Source of the DNA: JAIRNF01 sp031551125
GTDB lineage: Bacteria > Bacteroidota > Bacteroidia > Bacteroidales > UBA932
DNA: 64,000 nt
Assembly: GCA_031551125.1 (NCBI GenBank)
Contig: JAVBOB010000009.1
Location: 62,001-126,000 of the forward strand
Direction of reading: 5' to 3'
Shown here: one piece after another, positions 16,417-25,649 of the stretch
Position numbering within the stretch: the first letter of the stretch is position 1
Layout of the letters: the number at the start of each line of letters is the position of its first letter
Program-made: the position numbers and the translations under genes
The notes under the pieces: model-generated
What the model saw: the letters and a program-made list of their open reading frames with translations, nothing else
Databases searched by the model: none
Told to the model about the DNA's origin: nothing

Positions 16417-17466
16417 ATGAAACTTTCACAGTTTAACTTCAAGCTTCCAACCGACCTTATCTCAAAGTACCCGGCAGCCGACAGAGATGCTTCTCGCCTG
16501 ATGGTTGTTGACCGTAAAAAGGGGAAAATTGAGCACAAGGTTTTTAAAGATATCATTAAATACTTTAGCGAAGGAGATGTAATGATATTTAATAATACCA
16601 AAGTATTCCCCGCGCGTTTGTATGGTAACAAGGAAAAAACAGGAGCGGAAATAGAAGTATTTCTTCTTCGCGAGTTAAACCGCGAGCAACGGCTTTGGGA
16701 CGTACTGGTTGACCCCGCTCGGAAAATACGTATTGGAAATAAGCTTTACTTTGGCGAGAACGATATGCTGGTTGCCGAAGTTATTGATAACACTACCTCT
16801 CGCGGTCGTACACTTCGCTTTCTGTTCGACGGCTCGTATGAGGAGTTTCGTGAGACCTTATTTAAGCTGGGAGAAGTGCCCCTTCCCCGTTGGGTTCGTA
16901 AAAAAGTAGAGCCTGTTGACCAAGAGCGCTACCAAACCATATACGCTAAGCACGAAGGTGCGGTTGCTGCTCCCACAGCAGGGCTACACTTTAGCCGTGA
17001 GCTGATGAAGCGGTTGGAGATAAAGGGAGTAAAGCTAACCGAAATAACGCTTCACGTGGGGCTTGGCAACTTCCGCGCGGTTGATGTGGAAGATTTGACA
17101 AAGCATAAAATTGACTCCGAAGAAATCCATATTTCCGAGGAAACGGCTCAGATTGTAAACACAGCCAAGGACGCGAAAAAGAAAATTTGTGCTGTTGGAA
17201 CTACCGTATTAAGAACAGTTGAAAGCTCTGTTACCACACAAGGACACCTGAAACCGTTTGATGGGTGGACAAATAAGTTCATCTTCCCGCCTTACGATTT
17301 CAGCGTTCCCGATAAGCTAATCACCAACTTTCACCTACCGCAGTCAACCTTGTTGATGATGGTTGCTGCATTTGCCGGATATGACCTTCTTTTTAAGGCA
17401 TACGAGGTAGCAATAAAAGAAAAGTATGGGTTCGGAACGTATGGTGATGCTATGTTGATTATCTGA
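16417..17466 (+). CDS. queA: S-adenosylmethionine:tRNA ribosyltransferase-isomerase
   Basis: QueA transfers and isomerises the ribosyl part of SAM onto 7-aminomethyl-7-deazaguanine at tRNA position 34 to give epoxyqueuosine. The 349-residue chain starts with LPTDLISKYPAADRDASRL and contains FNNTKVFPARL, YAKHEGAVAAPTAGLHF, and near the end TNFHLPQSTLLMMVAAFAG, all diagnostic. queD, another gene of 7-deazaguanine chemistry, is at 22096. A repeat mosaic fills the 500 bp that follow. Confidence 0.97.
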   Translation: MKLSQFNFKLPTDLISKYPAADRDASRLMVVDRKKGKIEHKVFKDIIKYFSEGDVMIFNNTKVFPARLYGNKEKTGAEIEVFLLRELNREQRLWDVLVDPARKIRIGNKLYFGENDMLVAEVIDNTTSRGRTLRFLFDGSYEEFRETLFKLGEVPLPRWVRKKVEPVDQERYQTIYAKHEGAVAAPTAGLHFSRELMKRLEIKGVKLTEITLHVGLGNFRAVDVEDLTKHKIDSEEIHISEETAQIVNTAKDAKKKICAVGTTVLRTVESSVTTQGHLKPFDGWTNKFIFPPYDFSVPDKLITNFHLPQSTLLMMVAAFAGYDLLFKAYEVAIKEKYGFGTYGDAMLII

Positions 17467-17507
17467 TATTTTTTACCACATAGACACACATAGTTTTTTG
17501 TATAGTT

Positions 17508-17540
17508 AGACCTAACAGGTTTCAAAAACCTGATAGGTCT
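17508..17540. repeat. Palindromic repeat, family AACAGGTT
   Basis: AGACCTAACAGGTTT and AAACCTGATAGGTCT form a hairpin with one internal mismatch. Confidence 0.75.
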
Positions 17541-17584
17541 TTTCTTTTATATGCAAGCGGGACAAAATATTTTGGTGGATAGAG

Positions 17585-17613
17585 TTTCCCGTAGGGAAAT
17601 AATATCAATAGAA
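17585..17613. repeat. Dispersed 29-bp repeat, second copy
   Basis: Identical to 5125-5153. Confidence 0.85.
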
Positions 17614-17750
17614 CAATTACATATCTCAATCAACCTTAGCCCATAGGGCTTTAATAACACCGCTTCTGTTTATGTCCTACGGACAACTTTCTATTGGACA
17701 TTTGCTGTTTCTATTGATATGTAAGCCCTCCTTGCCTTATTTCATTTCCA

Positions 17751-17785
17751 TAGCCCTAACAGGTTTTTAAAACCTGTTAGGGCTA
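17751..17785. repeat. Perfect palindrome, family AACAGGTT
   Basis: Arms TAGCCCTAACAGGTTTT and AAAACCTGTTAGGGCTA (17 bp, perfect) around a single central T. Confidence 0.85.
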
Positions 17786-17920
17786 TATTATTTCTTTGCG
17801 CTTAAAATTGCTACTCCTTTCTTAATAGGGTTTTAAACTATGTGTTTTTATGTGACCTATGTATCTATATGGTAAAAAGTCCCCTTTAGGGGGTTGGGGG
17901 TAAGGCCTATGGGAATAGCC

Positions 17921-17952
17921 TTTGCTTTATCAGCTATACTTTTCTACCTTTG
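17921..17952 (+). promoter_or_regulatory. Promoter for pyrH
   Basis: TTTG at 17921-17924, a 20-bp spacer, and TACCTTTG at 17945-17952, 21 bp before the ATG. Confidence 0.75.
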
Positions 17953-17973
17953 CAGAACAACAAATAAAAGCTA

Positions 17974-18687
17974 ATGGGTACTGTTTATAAACGACTTTTA
18001 CTGAAGTTAAGCGGAGAAGCTTTGCAGGGCGAAGGCAATCAACCGATAGCTGTCGCTATTCTTTCACAATATGCCGATGATATAAAGCGAATAACCGATA
18101 AGGGTGTTCAGCTGGGAATAGTTATCGGAGGTGGTAACATATTTCGTGGACTCGGTGGTACACAGCAAGGGTTTGACCGCGTTAAGGGCGACCATATGGG
18201 AATGCTGGCAACCGTTATAAATAGCATGGCTATACAGTCTGCGCTTCAAAGTATAGGTGTAAAAGCAAAAGTGCTTACATCCATTCGTATGGAGCCTTTT
18301 GGCGAATACTACTCCAGCGAGAAAGCTATTGAATATCTTAACAACGGGTATGTAACCATTATTGCGGGAGGCACTGGAAACCCATTCTTTACCACCGACA
18401 CGGCATCAGCTTTACGAGGGGTAGAGTTGGGTGTTGATGCGCTGCTGAAAGGAACAAAAGTTGATGGTGTTTACACTGCCGACCCTAAAAAAGATCCCGC
18501 TGCAACACGCTTTACCACTATCAGCTTCGATGAAGTGTACAAGCGCAACTTACAGGTAATGGATATGACGGCTTTTACTTTATGTAAAGAAAACAAGCTT
18601 CCTATAGTTGTATTTGATATGAACTGCAAGGGAACGCTTGAACGCTTGGTGGCGGGAGAGCCTGTGGGAACAATTGTAAAGAACTAA
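17974..18687 (+). CDS. pyrH: Uridylate kinase
   Basis: PyrH phosphorylates UMP to UDP in pyrimidine nucleotide synthesis and belongs to the amino-acid kinase fold. The 237-residue chain has the N-terminal LLKLSGEALQGEGN, the glycine loop GIVIGGGNIFRG, GGTGNPFFTTDTA, and ALLKGTKVDGVYTADPKKDP. The length is standard. It is followed 82 bp later by frr, the usual pyrH-frr order, but each gene has its own -7 box here. Confidence 0.97.
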   Translation: MGTVYKRLLLKLSGEALQGEGNQPIAVAILSQYADDIKRITDKGVQLGIVIGGGNIFRGLGGTQQGFDRVKGDHMGMLATVINSMAIQSALQSIGVKAKVLTSIRMEPFGEYYSSEKAIEYLNNGYVTIIAGGTGNPFFTTDTASALRGVELGVDALLKGTKVDGVYTADPKKDPAATRFTTISFDEVYKRNLQVMDMTAFTLCKENKLPIVVFDMNCKGTLERLVAGEPVGTIVKN

Positions 18688-18729
18688 GGTTCTTCTATTC
18701 ATAAAGCATATTTAGCAAAAATCTTATCG

Positions 18730-18737
18730 TATATTTG
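18730..18737 (+). promoter_or_regulatory. -7 box (TATATTTG) for frr
   Basis: A perfect TAnnTTTG match 33 bp before the frr ATG. It suggests frr can be transcribed apart from pyrH. Confidence 0.55.
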
Positions 18738-18769
18738 CATTAACGAGAAAACAATAAAAACAAATACCT

Positions 18770-19336
18770 ATGGATACTACTAAGGCAAAAGAATTGGTAG
18801 CAGGCGCAAAAGAAAAAATGGAAAAGGCGGCAGCGCACTTAGAAAATGAGCTGTTAGCGGTAAGAGCCGGTAAGGCCAATCCGTCGATGTTGAACAACGT
18901 TACGGTTGATTACTATGGCAGTATGGTTCCCCTTTCACAGGTAGCCAGCGTAACTTCTCCTGATGCTCGAACCATTGTTATTCAGCCATGGGAGAAAAAC
19001 ATGATATCACCTATAGAGAAAGCCATATTGGCTGCAAATATCGGCTTTAACCCTCAAAATAACGGAGAAGTTGTTCGTATTGCCGTACCGCCTCTTACAG
19101 AGGAACGTCGCAAAGATTTGGTTAAGCAAACAAAACACGAAGGGGAAACCGCTCGCGTATCTATTCGCAATAGCCGTCGTGATGCAATTGACGCAATAAA
19201 GAAGCTTCAAAAAGATGGATTGGGCGAAGACCTTGCAAAGGATTTTGAAGCGGAAGTTCAAAAGCTGACAGATGAGTTCAATAAAAAAGTTGACGTGATT
19301 TTAGAGAAGAAAGAAAAGGAGATAATGACTGTCTGA
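18770..19336 (+). CDS. frr: Ribosome recycling factor
   Basis: RRF, with EF-G, splits the post-termination ribosome. The 188-residue protein shows the conserved VRAGKANPSMLNNVTVDYYG, IQPWEKNMISPIEKAI, and the helical RKDLVKQTKHEGETARVSIRN region. It is of standard length, acidic and basic by turns, as expected for the three-helix bundle. It ends before a strong terminator at 19373. Confidence 0.97.
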   Translation: MDTTKAKELVAGAKEKMEKAAAHLENELLAVRAGKANPSMLNNVTVDYYGSMVPLSQVASVTSPDARTIVIQPWEKNMISPIEKAILAANIGFNPQNNGEVVRIAVPPLTEERRKDLVKQTKHEGETARVSIRNSRRDAIDAIKKLQKDGLGEDLAKDFEAEVQKLTDEFNKKVDVILEKKEKEIMTV

Positions 19337-19372
19337 TCAGCTCTCTTTTTCAAACGAATCGCTTTATAGTTT

Positions 19373-19409
19373 AAAATACCCGTCACAGCTTAAAGCGACG
19401 GGTATTTTT
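19373..19409 (+). terminator. Terminator of frr
   Basis: AAAATACCCGTC, a 12-nt loop, GACGGGTATTTT and a T tail. Confidence 0.9.
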
Positions 19410-19451
19410 GCTTAACTGGATGTTCGAAAGCTGATAAACAAAGCGTACATC

Positions 19452-20537
19452 ATGGAATTAAATTTAGCACTACTTCCTGAAGTAGAGAATAAAAGACCGC
19501 TGGTAATAGCCGGTCCGTGCAGCGCCGAAACGAAGGAGCAGGTGCTCACCACGGCAAGGCAGCTGCGCTGTGCGGGGATTAAAATTTTTCGTGCCGGCGT
19601 ATGGAAGCCTCGTACCAAACCCGGAGGATTTGAAGGGGTAGGGGTTAAGGGCTTAACATGGCTACAAGAGGTGCGTAAAGAAACGGGTATGTATGTAGCC
19701 ACGGAAGTCGCCACCCAGCAGCACGTAGTGGAAGCGTTAAAGCATAACATTGATATGCTCTGGATTGGCGCTAGAACATCGGCAAATCCTTTTGCTGTTC
19801 AGGAAATTGCTGATGCCCTGCAAGGAGTAGATATCCCCGTGCTGGTGAAAAATCCCGTGAACCCTGAGCTGGAGCTGTGGATTGGTGCCATTGAACGGCT
19901 TTACAATGCCGGAATTCGTAGAATTGCCGCAGTACATCGCGGGTTTAGCACGTATGGCAAGCAGCTGTATCGCAACATGCCGCATTGGCACATTCCTATT
20001 GAGCTAAAGCGGAGAATTCCCAAAATTCTTATGCTGTGTGACCCCAGTCACATAGGAGGGAGCCGAGAGCTTATTGCACCGTTGTGTCAGCAGGCAATGG
20101 ACTTGAGCTACGACGGACTTATGATTGAATCACACTGTTGCCCGGATGATGCATGGAGTGATAAGGAGCAACAGCTTACACCTTCTCAGCTATTTGAGGT
20201 TATCAGTCGGTTGGTAATTCGGAATATTAAGCAAACTACCGAAAGCCTTGCTGAGCTGCGCCGCCAAATAGACGAAGTAGATAGCGAGCTGTTTACTATT
20301 CTGGCAAAGCGCCTGCGCCTTTCAAAGGAAATAGGCTGTTACAAGAAAGAGCACCAAATGACGGTGCTGCAAACAATTCGCTACGATGAAATTTTAAGCA
20401 AACGACTTGCCGATGCTAAAAAAATAGGGATAAGCGAAGAGTTTGTAAAAGCTGTTTTTGAAATTGTACATGAGGAATCCGTGAGAGTTCAGGTAGATAT
20501 TTTAAATGACGGAAAAACGCCCGAAGGCAAATCATAG
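19452..20537 (+). CDS. Bifunctional DAHP synthase / chorismate mutase
   Basis: The N-terminal domain (about 1-250) is a class I-beta 3-deoxy-D-arabino-heptulosonate 7-phosphate synthase, the entry step of the shikimate pathway: GPCSAE at 21-26, FRAGVWKPRTKPGGFEG, IGART, DPSHIGG. The C-terminal domain (about 262-350) is an AroQ-type chorismate mutase (ELRRQIDEVDSEL, KRLRLSKEIGCYK). This order, synthase first, is typical of Bacteroidota. It couples pathway entry to phenylalanine/tyrosine synthesis and usually lets prephenate act as feedback signal (family knowledge). No other aro or phe genes adjoin it. Confidence 0.93.
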   Translation: MELNLALLPEVENKRPLVIAGPCSAETKEQVLTTARQLRCAGIKIFRAGVWKPRTKPGGFEGVGVKGLTWLQEVRKETGMYVATEVATQQHVVEALKHNIDMLWIGARTSANPFAVQEIADALQGVDIPVLVKNPVNPELELWIGAIERLYNAGIRRIAAVHRGFSTYGKQLYRNMPHWHIPIELKRRIPKILMLCDPSHIGGSRELIAPLCQQAMDLSYDGLMIESHCCPDDAWSDKEQQLTPSQLFEVISRLVIRNIKQTTESLAELRRQIDEVDSELFTILAKRLRLSKEIGCYKKEHQMTVLQTIRYDEILSKRLADAKKIGISEEFVKAVFEIVHEESVRVQVDILNDGKTPEGKS

Positions 20538-20579
20538 TGGGCTTTTCGGGAAATACTATTTGATAATATCGCCGCAGAT

Positions 20580-20640
20580 TTGAAACAAAGGCAGCCCCGA
20601 AGCGGGCTGAATGTAAATAACCGTGGGTGTAACCCACGGC
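20580..20640. repeat. Intergenic repeat, family CCGTGGGT
   Basis: Two small hairpins in series: GCCCCGAAGCGGGC, then CCGTGGGT (20621-20628) with ACCCACGG (20632-20639). Related copies are at 25418-25462 and, inverted, 43497-43560. Confidence 0.75.
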
Positions 20641-20773
20641 AAGAAGCGGCGCAATGTTTCCCCCAAAAAAAGGTTATATCGGCAATTCAGCCTATTTTAT
20701 ACAACCTTATGTAATGCTTGCTTGTTTATCGACTTTAAAGACTCCGGTCTAATCAAAGTTCAGGAAATAAGCA

Positions 20774-22054
20774 ATGAATAAGCAAATAAAACAACATCCC
20801 CATATTGTGGTTGTTGGCGGTGGTTTTGCCGGATTAACGCTTGCAAAGCGCCTACATAGAAGCCAATTTAGAGTAACCTTAGTTGATAAAAATAACTACC
20901 ATCAGTTTGCTCCGCTTTTTTATCAGGTGGCCGCGGCGCAGCTGGAGCCCAGCGCTATTCTGTTCCCGTTTAGGAAGGAGATAAAGCCGTATCCCAAACA
21001 AAGCTTTTTAATGGCAACCGTTGAAGGAATAGATTCCGATAACAGGCTGCTGAAAACAAATGTAGGAGATATAAACTACGACTATTTGGTGCTGGCAATG
21101 GGTGCAGACACCAGCTACTACGGGCTGGAAAACGTTAAGCGCAATGCTTTTCCCATGAAGTCGGTTTCCGAAGCCTTAGCCATACGCAACCATATTCTTG
21201 AAATGTTGGAGCAGGCGGTAGTTTGTACCGATACCGAAGAGCGTAAACGTAAGCTTTGCATAACCATTGTGGGTGGAGGCCCAACGGGTGTTGAGGTTGC
21301 CGGAGCTTTAGGCGAAATGAAGCGGTATATTATTCCGCGAGATTATCCTGAAATTAAAGCAGATGAGCTGCGAATTGTGCTGGTAGAAGGAACGGCTCGT
21401 TTGCTGTCGGCAATGTCCAATAAGTCTTTTCGCTCATCCCGCCGATACCTTAAGGAGCTGGGAGTAGAAATATTGCTTGAAAAGCAGGTGACAGATTATG
21501 ATGGTAAAACGGTTATGCTAAATGACGGGACAACGATAGAATCATACACCGTTGTTTGGGGTAGCGGCGTTGGTGCGTGTCGTGTCAGCGGAATTGACGA
21601 TGCTTCACTGTTAGGGCGTGGTGGTCGCTTAAAGGTTAACGAGCACAACCAAGTACAGGGATACCGTAGCATTTTTGCTATTGGTGATATGTGTTTGCAG
21701 GTTGAGGAAAGCTACCCCAGCGGACATCCGCAGGTGGCACAAGTGGCTATTCAGCAGGCGGTATGCTTAGCCAATAACCTTTGCAGGTTAGAAAAGCGTA
21801 AAACGCTGAAGCCGTTTCACTATTCAGATAAGGGGAGTTTGGCGATTATAGGGCGGAACAGGGCAGTGGCAGATATATCGGGACTGCATGTTAACGGCTT
21901 TGTTGCGTGGTTAATATGGTTGTTTATCCACCTGTTTTCACTCATAGGGTTTAAGAACAAAGTATTCGTTATACTCGACTGGGCATTTTCTTACTTTGCT
22001 CACGATGCCTCGTTAAGGCTCATTATTCGGCCTAAGGTTAAGAATAACCAATAA
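20774..22054 (+). CDS. ndh: Type II NADH:quinone oxidoreductase-like flavoprotein
   Basis: A 426-residue FAD enzyme that moves electrons from NADH to quinone without pumping protons. The FAD-binding motif VVVGGGFAGLTLAKRL is at about 13-28. The second, NADH-binding, motif ITIVGGGPTGVEVAGAL is near 163-179. FAIGDM closes the FAD site. A hydrophobic amphipathic region near the C terminus (FVAWLIWLFIHLFSLIGFKNKVF, split here by residue class) fits attachment to the inner face of the membrane. It stands alone. Other flavoprotein disulfide reductase relatives are possible, but the C-terminal region favours NDH-2. Confidence 0.88.
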   Translation: MNKQIKQHPHIVVVGGGFAGLTLAKRLHRSQFRVTLVDKNNYHQFAPLFYQVAAAQLEPSAILFPFRKEIKPYPKQSFLMATVEGIDSDNRLLKTNVGDINYDYLVLAMGADTSYYGLENVKRNAFPMKSVSEALAIRNHILEMLEQAVVCTDTEERKRKLCITIVGGGPTGVEVAGALGEMKRYIIPRDYPEIKADELRIVLVEGTARLLSAMSNKSFRSSRRYLKELGVEILLEKQVTDYDGKTVMLNDGTTIESYTVVWGSGVGACRVSGIDDASLLGRGGRLKVNEHNQVQGYRSIFAIGDMCLQVEESYPSGHPQVAQVAIQQAVCLANNLCRLEKRKTLKPFHYSDKGSLAIIGRNRAVADISGLHVNGFVAWLIWLFIHLFSLIGFKNKVFVILDWAFSYFAHDASLRLIIRPKVKNNQ

Positions 22055-22068
22055 ACCCGTTTTTACGC

Positions 22069-22076
22069 TATATTTG
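22069..22076 (+). promoter_or_regulatory. -7 box (TATATTTG) for queD
   Basis: A perfect match 20 bp before the queD ATG. Confidence 0.55.
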
Positions 22077-22095
22077 TAGTCTAGCGAAAATAAAA

Positions 22096-22542
22096 ATGGC
22101 AACAATTCGACTTACCAAAGAATTCCGTTTCGAGGCCGCGCACGCGCTTGAAGGCTATCACGGAAAATGCAAACATATACATGGGCATTCTTACATTCTG
22201 TACGTTACCGTTACAGGAGTTCCCTGCACAGACAAGCAAAGCTCTACCTGCGGAATGGTGATGGATTTTGGGGATCTCAAGCAGCTGGTAAATACTCATA
22301 TTATTGATAAGCTAGACCATGCGTTAATACTCCGAAAAGACGCGAAGCTGGTTGATGATTTGCAGCATAGCTATGGAAGGCTTGTACTTACAGACTTTCA
22401 GCCCACCTGCGAAAACATGCTGGTTGATTTTGCAAAGACGCTACAGCAAAATCTCCCCTCACACGTAAAGCTATACAAGCTGAAGCTGCATGAAACGGCC
22501 AGCTCTTTTGCCGAATGGTATGCAAGCGATAACGCTGAATAG
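22096..22542 (+). CDS. queD: 6-carboxytetrahydropterin synthase (QueD/PTPS family)
   Basis: This enzyme converts dihydroneopterin triphosphate to 6-carboxytetrahydropterin, the second step toward 7-deazaguanine and queuosine. The 148-residue chain has the zinc histidines in FEAAHALEGYHG and CKHIHGHSY, with the catalytic Cys just before the latter. It also shows DHALIL and the C-terminal KLHETAS. PTPS paralogues with other roles exist, but the CxxxHGH arrangement fits QueD. It sits 67 bp upstream of polA on the same strand. Confidence 0.92.
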   Translation: MATIRLTKEFRFEAAHALEGYHGKCKHIHGHSYILYVTVTGVPCTDKQSSTCGMVMDFGDLKQLVNTHIIDKLDHALILRKDAKLVDDLQHSYGRLVLTDFQPTCENMLVDFAKTLQQNLPSHVKLYKLKLHETASSFAEWYASDNAE

Positions 22543-22608
22543 GCACCTAGCGCCTGATTCTCTAAATATTTCACCCATTCTCAAATATCGAACCGACACG
22601 GAATTGCT

Positions 22609-25401
22609 ATGAAAAAACTTTTTTTGCTCGATGCTTACGCGCTGATATACCGTGCTTACTACGCTTTTATAAATCGTCCTGTTACTACCTCTAAAGGCCT
22701 TGAAACATCTGCCATTTTAGGGTTTACCAACTCTCTTATGGAGGTGCTTAAAAAAGAACGCCCCACACATATTGCCGTAGTATTTGATCCGGGCGGAAAA
22801 AACTTTCGGCATGAGCTATATCCTGAGTATAAAGCCAACCGGCAGCAAACCCCTGAAGTAATAAAAGCTTCTGTTCCGGTAATAAAAGCCATTATTGAAG
22901 CATACAATATTCCGGTTATTAGCGTTAACGGATATGAAGCCGATGATGTGGCTGGAACGCTGGCCAAGCTGGCCGAACAGCATGGTTTTACCACCTACCT
23001 TATGACTCCGGATAAGGACTATGCTCAGCTCGTATCACCACAAACGTTTATGTACAAGCCTAAGCGTTCCGGTAACGATGTTGAAATACTTGGCGAAGCG
23101 GAGGTTTGTAAGCAGTATGGCATTACATCGCCTAAACAGGTTATTGATATACTTGCGATATGGGGTGATGCTTCCGATAATGTTCCGGGTGTAAAAGGCG
23201 TTGGAGAGGTTGGCGCAACCAAGCTGGTTGCCGAATTTGGCAGCGTTGAGGAGATATTGAGTAACTTAGATAAGCTGAAGGGTAAGCAACGTGAAGCCTT
23301 TGAAGCGGGTCGTGAGCAGCTACTACTGTCAAAGCAGCTGATTACTATTGACTGCAACGTTCCTGTTGAGTGGAACGAAAAGAGCTTAGAGCGAGAAGAA
23401 CCGAATGTTGCCGATCTACGCAAGCTGTTTACTGAGCTAGAATTTTCCGTATTGTTGCGCGAGCTGAATGCTAACGCGCTTCAAGCAACAAAGACAGCAG
23501 GGGCAGTTGCTAGTCAGCAAAGCTTGTTTGAGCAGGGACAGCTGTTCCCATCAGCAGAGCAGGCGGCTCCTTCAATCCTGTATAAAAGCATAAATGACGT
23601 TCCCCATGAATATAAGCTGGCTGCAACGGCTGAGGATGTTAGGGCGTTAGCCGGCTTGCTGGAAAAGCAAAAAGAACTTTGTATTGATACGGAAACGGAA
23701 GGACTCAACACGCTTGAGGATATGTTGGTAGGCCTTTCAATATCGATAGAGCCACATACAGGCTACTATATTCCTGTATGTAGTCAGCATGGGGGAGATT
23801 TATCATTCTTAGAAATACTGAAGCCCGTACTGGAAAATCCGGCAATAGCTAAGATTGGTCAGAACATAAAGTTTGACTACTTAATACTGAAAAGCCACGG
23901 GATAAAATTACAAGGAGCATTTTTTGACACCATGCTGGGCAACTACCTGTTAGACCCCGATAGCAATAGGCATAACATGACCGTACTATCGGAGAAGTTT
24001 TTGCAGTATTCTCCGGTAGAAATAGAAACGCTGATAGGCCCCAAAGGGAAAGGGCAGAAAAAAATGTCGCAAGTGTTACTTGAGAATTTGGTAGCATACG
24101 CAGCAGAGGATGTTGATGTAACTATTCAGCTGAAGCAGCATATAGAGCCGGAGCTAAAAAAGAACGAGCTGTACGATTTGTTTACCAGCATAGAAGGGCC
24201 ATTGGTAAGCGTGTTGGCTGATATGGAATACACAGGAGTACGTATAGATGCCGACGGGCTTAAAGAGTACGGCAAAAAGCTAACCGTTCAGCTCACGGCG
24301 CTTAACGATGAGATACGTGAAATGGCCGGAGAACCTTCACTCAACGTGTCATCACCCAAGCAGCTGGGAGTGGTGCTGTTTGAGAAGCTAGGGGTTGATA
24401 AGAATGTAAAGAAGACAAAAACACAGCAGTATTCAACCAGTGAAGAGGTGCTGATGGGCATACAAAACGCTCATCCCATTATTGGGAAAATACTGGAGTT
24501 CCGGTCGCTTAAAAAGTTGCTTTCATCCTATGTGGAGTCATTACCGGAGCTGATTAGCAAGAAAACGGGAAAAATACATACGTCATTCAACCAAGCGGTA
24601 GCGGCTACGGGGCGCTTAAGCTCCAACAACCCGAACTTGCAGAATATTCCCATTCGGGATGAGAACGGGCGTGAAATTCGCAAGATGTTTATTGCCTCAG
24701 ATAACGACCATGTGCTACTTTCCGCCGACTACTCGCAAATAGAGCTTCGCCTGATGGCGCACATGAGCGGAGACGAGAATCTTATAGATGCTTTCCTTGG
24801 CAACGAGGATATACATACGGCAACCGCTGCAAAAATATTTCACCTTAAGCCGAGCGAGGTTAGTAAAGACCAGCGGAGCAGGGCGAAAACGGCTAATTTT
24901 GGCATTATATATGGCATATCAACGTTTGGTTTGTCCCAGCGCTTAAACATACCGAGAGGTGAGGCAAAAGAGCTTATTGAAGGCTATTTTGCCACCTACC
25001 CCAAGGTAAAGGAGTACATGGAGAACGTGAAGCAAACGGCAGCACAAAACGGATATGTATCAACGATATTCGGGCGTAAGCGCTGGTTGCGTGATATAAA
25101 CTCGGCGAACGCCGTAGTGCGTGGGTTGGCCGAGCGAAACGCTATTAACGCGCCCTTGCAAGGCTCAGCGGCAGATATTATTAAGATAGCCATGATAAAC
25201 ATTCATCGCCGAATGAATGAAGAAAAGTTGCAGTCGAAAATGATTTTGCAGGTGCATGATGAGCTCGTTTTCGATGTGCTGAAACCCGAGCTGGATACGG
25301 TAAAAAAAATAGTAGCCCATGAAATGCAACATGCGGCTAAGCTTAAAGTTCCGCTGACGGTTGAAATGGGAGTAGGTGATAGCTGGCTTGATGCGCATTA
25401 A
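22609..25401 (+). CDS. polA: DNA polymerase I
   Basis: A 930-residue three-domain enzyme for Okazaki-fragment maturation and repair. The 5' nuclease is at about 1-290 (YRAYYAF, NGYEADDVAGTLA, GDASDNVPGVKGVG). The 3'-5' exonuclease at about 330-530 looks active, with DTETEGL, NIKFDYLIL and YAAEDVD. The polymerase at about 560-930 has SADYSQIELRLMAHMSGD, RSRAKTANFGIIYG and the catalytic LQVHDELVF. It is followed by a CCGTGGGT repeat and a striking perfect hairpin at 25485. Confidence 0.98.
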   Translation: MKKLFLLDAYALIYRAYYAFINRPVTTSKGLETSAILGFTNSLMEVLKKERPTHIAVVFDPGGKNFRHELYPEYKANRQQTPEVIKASVPVIKAIIEAYNIPVISVNGYEADDVAGTLAKLAEQHGFTTYLMTPDKDYAQLVSPQTFMYKPKRSGNDVEILGEAEVCKQYGITSPKQVIDILAIWGDASDNVPGVKGVGEVGATKLVAEFGSVEEILSNLDKLKGKQREAFEAGREQLLLSKQLITIDCNVPVEWNEKSLEREEPNVADLRKLFTELEFSVLLRELNANALQATKTAGAVASQQSLFEQGQLFPSAEQAAPSILYKSINDVPHEYKLAATAEDVRALAGLLEKQKELCIDTETEGLNTLEDMLVGLSISIEPHTGYYIPVCSQHGGDLSFLEILKPVLENPAIAKIGQNIKFDYLILKSHGIKLQGAFFDTMLGNYLLDPDSNRHNMTVLSEKFLQYSPVEIETLIGPKGKGQKKMSQVLLENLVAYAAEDVDVTIQLKQHIEPELKKNELYDLFTSIEGPLVSVLADMEYTGVRIDADGLKEYGKKLTVQLTALNDEIREMAGEPSLNVSSPKQLGVVLFEKLGVDKNVKKTKTQQYSTSEEVLMGIQNAHPIIGKILEFRSLKKLLSSYVESLPELISKKTGKIHTSFNQAVAATGRLSSNNPNLQNIPIRDENGREIRKMFIASDNDHVLLSADYSQIELRLMAHMSGDENLIDAFLGNEDIHTATAAKIFHLKPSEVSKDQRSRAKTANFGIIYGISTFGLSQRLNIPRGEAKELIEGYFATYPKVKEYMENVKQTAAQNGYVSTIFGRKRWLRDINSANAVVRGLAERNAINAPLQGSAADIIKIAMINIHRRMNEEKLQSKMILQVHDELVFDVLKPELDTVKKIVAHEMQHAAKLKVPLTVEMGVGDSWLDAH

Positions 25402-25417
25402 CGAGAGTTGTACACAC

Positions 25418-25462
25418 AGCCCTGAAGGGGCTGAATATAAATAACCGTGGGTGGAGCCCACG
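25418..25462. repeat. Intergenic repeat, family CCGTGGGT
   Basis: Same two-hairpin layout as 20580-20640: GCCCTGAAGGGGC and CCGTGGGTGGAGCCCACG. Confidence 0.75.
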
Positions 25463-25484
25463 ATGAAGAATGCCCCCATTCTAC

Positions 25485-25538
25485 ATTACGCGCGGAGCAC
25501 TGTTCGTTCCATGAAACGAACAGTGCTCCGCGCGTAAT
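25485..25538. repeat. 24-bp perfect inverted repeat with 6-nt loop
   Basis: The left arm 25485-25508 begins ATTACGCGCGGAGCACTG and the right arm 25515-25538 is its exact reverse complement; the loop is CCATGA. It lies between convergent polA and dps. There is no T-run after either arm, so it is not a textbook terminator. A second small hairpin, ACGGGGTTA/TAACCCCGT, follows at 25571-25596. Confidence 0.9.
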
Positions 25539-25649
25539 TGCATTTGCTTCTTCTACTCCTCGTATTTCATACGGGGTTATTATTATTTAACCCCGTTGGG
25601 GTTGTGGGCTGCTATTTATCCGGCTTAATCTTTTTATACATACAAGATG

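Larger units (their letters stand above)
17470..17879. repeat. Nested repeat mosaic between queA and pyrH
   Basis: The 507 bp after queA hold no gene. An inverted-repeat pair related to the CACATAG family frames the region (ACCACATAGACACACATAG near 17474; its counterpart near 17838-17879). Inside lie two AACAGGTT palindromes (17508-17540, 17751-17785). Inside those lies a third unit, 17585-17720, starting with the dispersed 29-bp repeat and framed by a 12-bp perfect inverted repeat (ATATCAATAGAA at 17602-17613, TTCTATTGATAT at 17709-17720). Confidence 0.75.
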
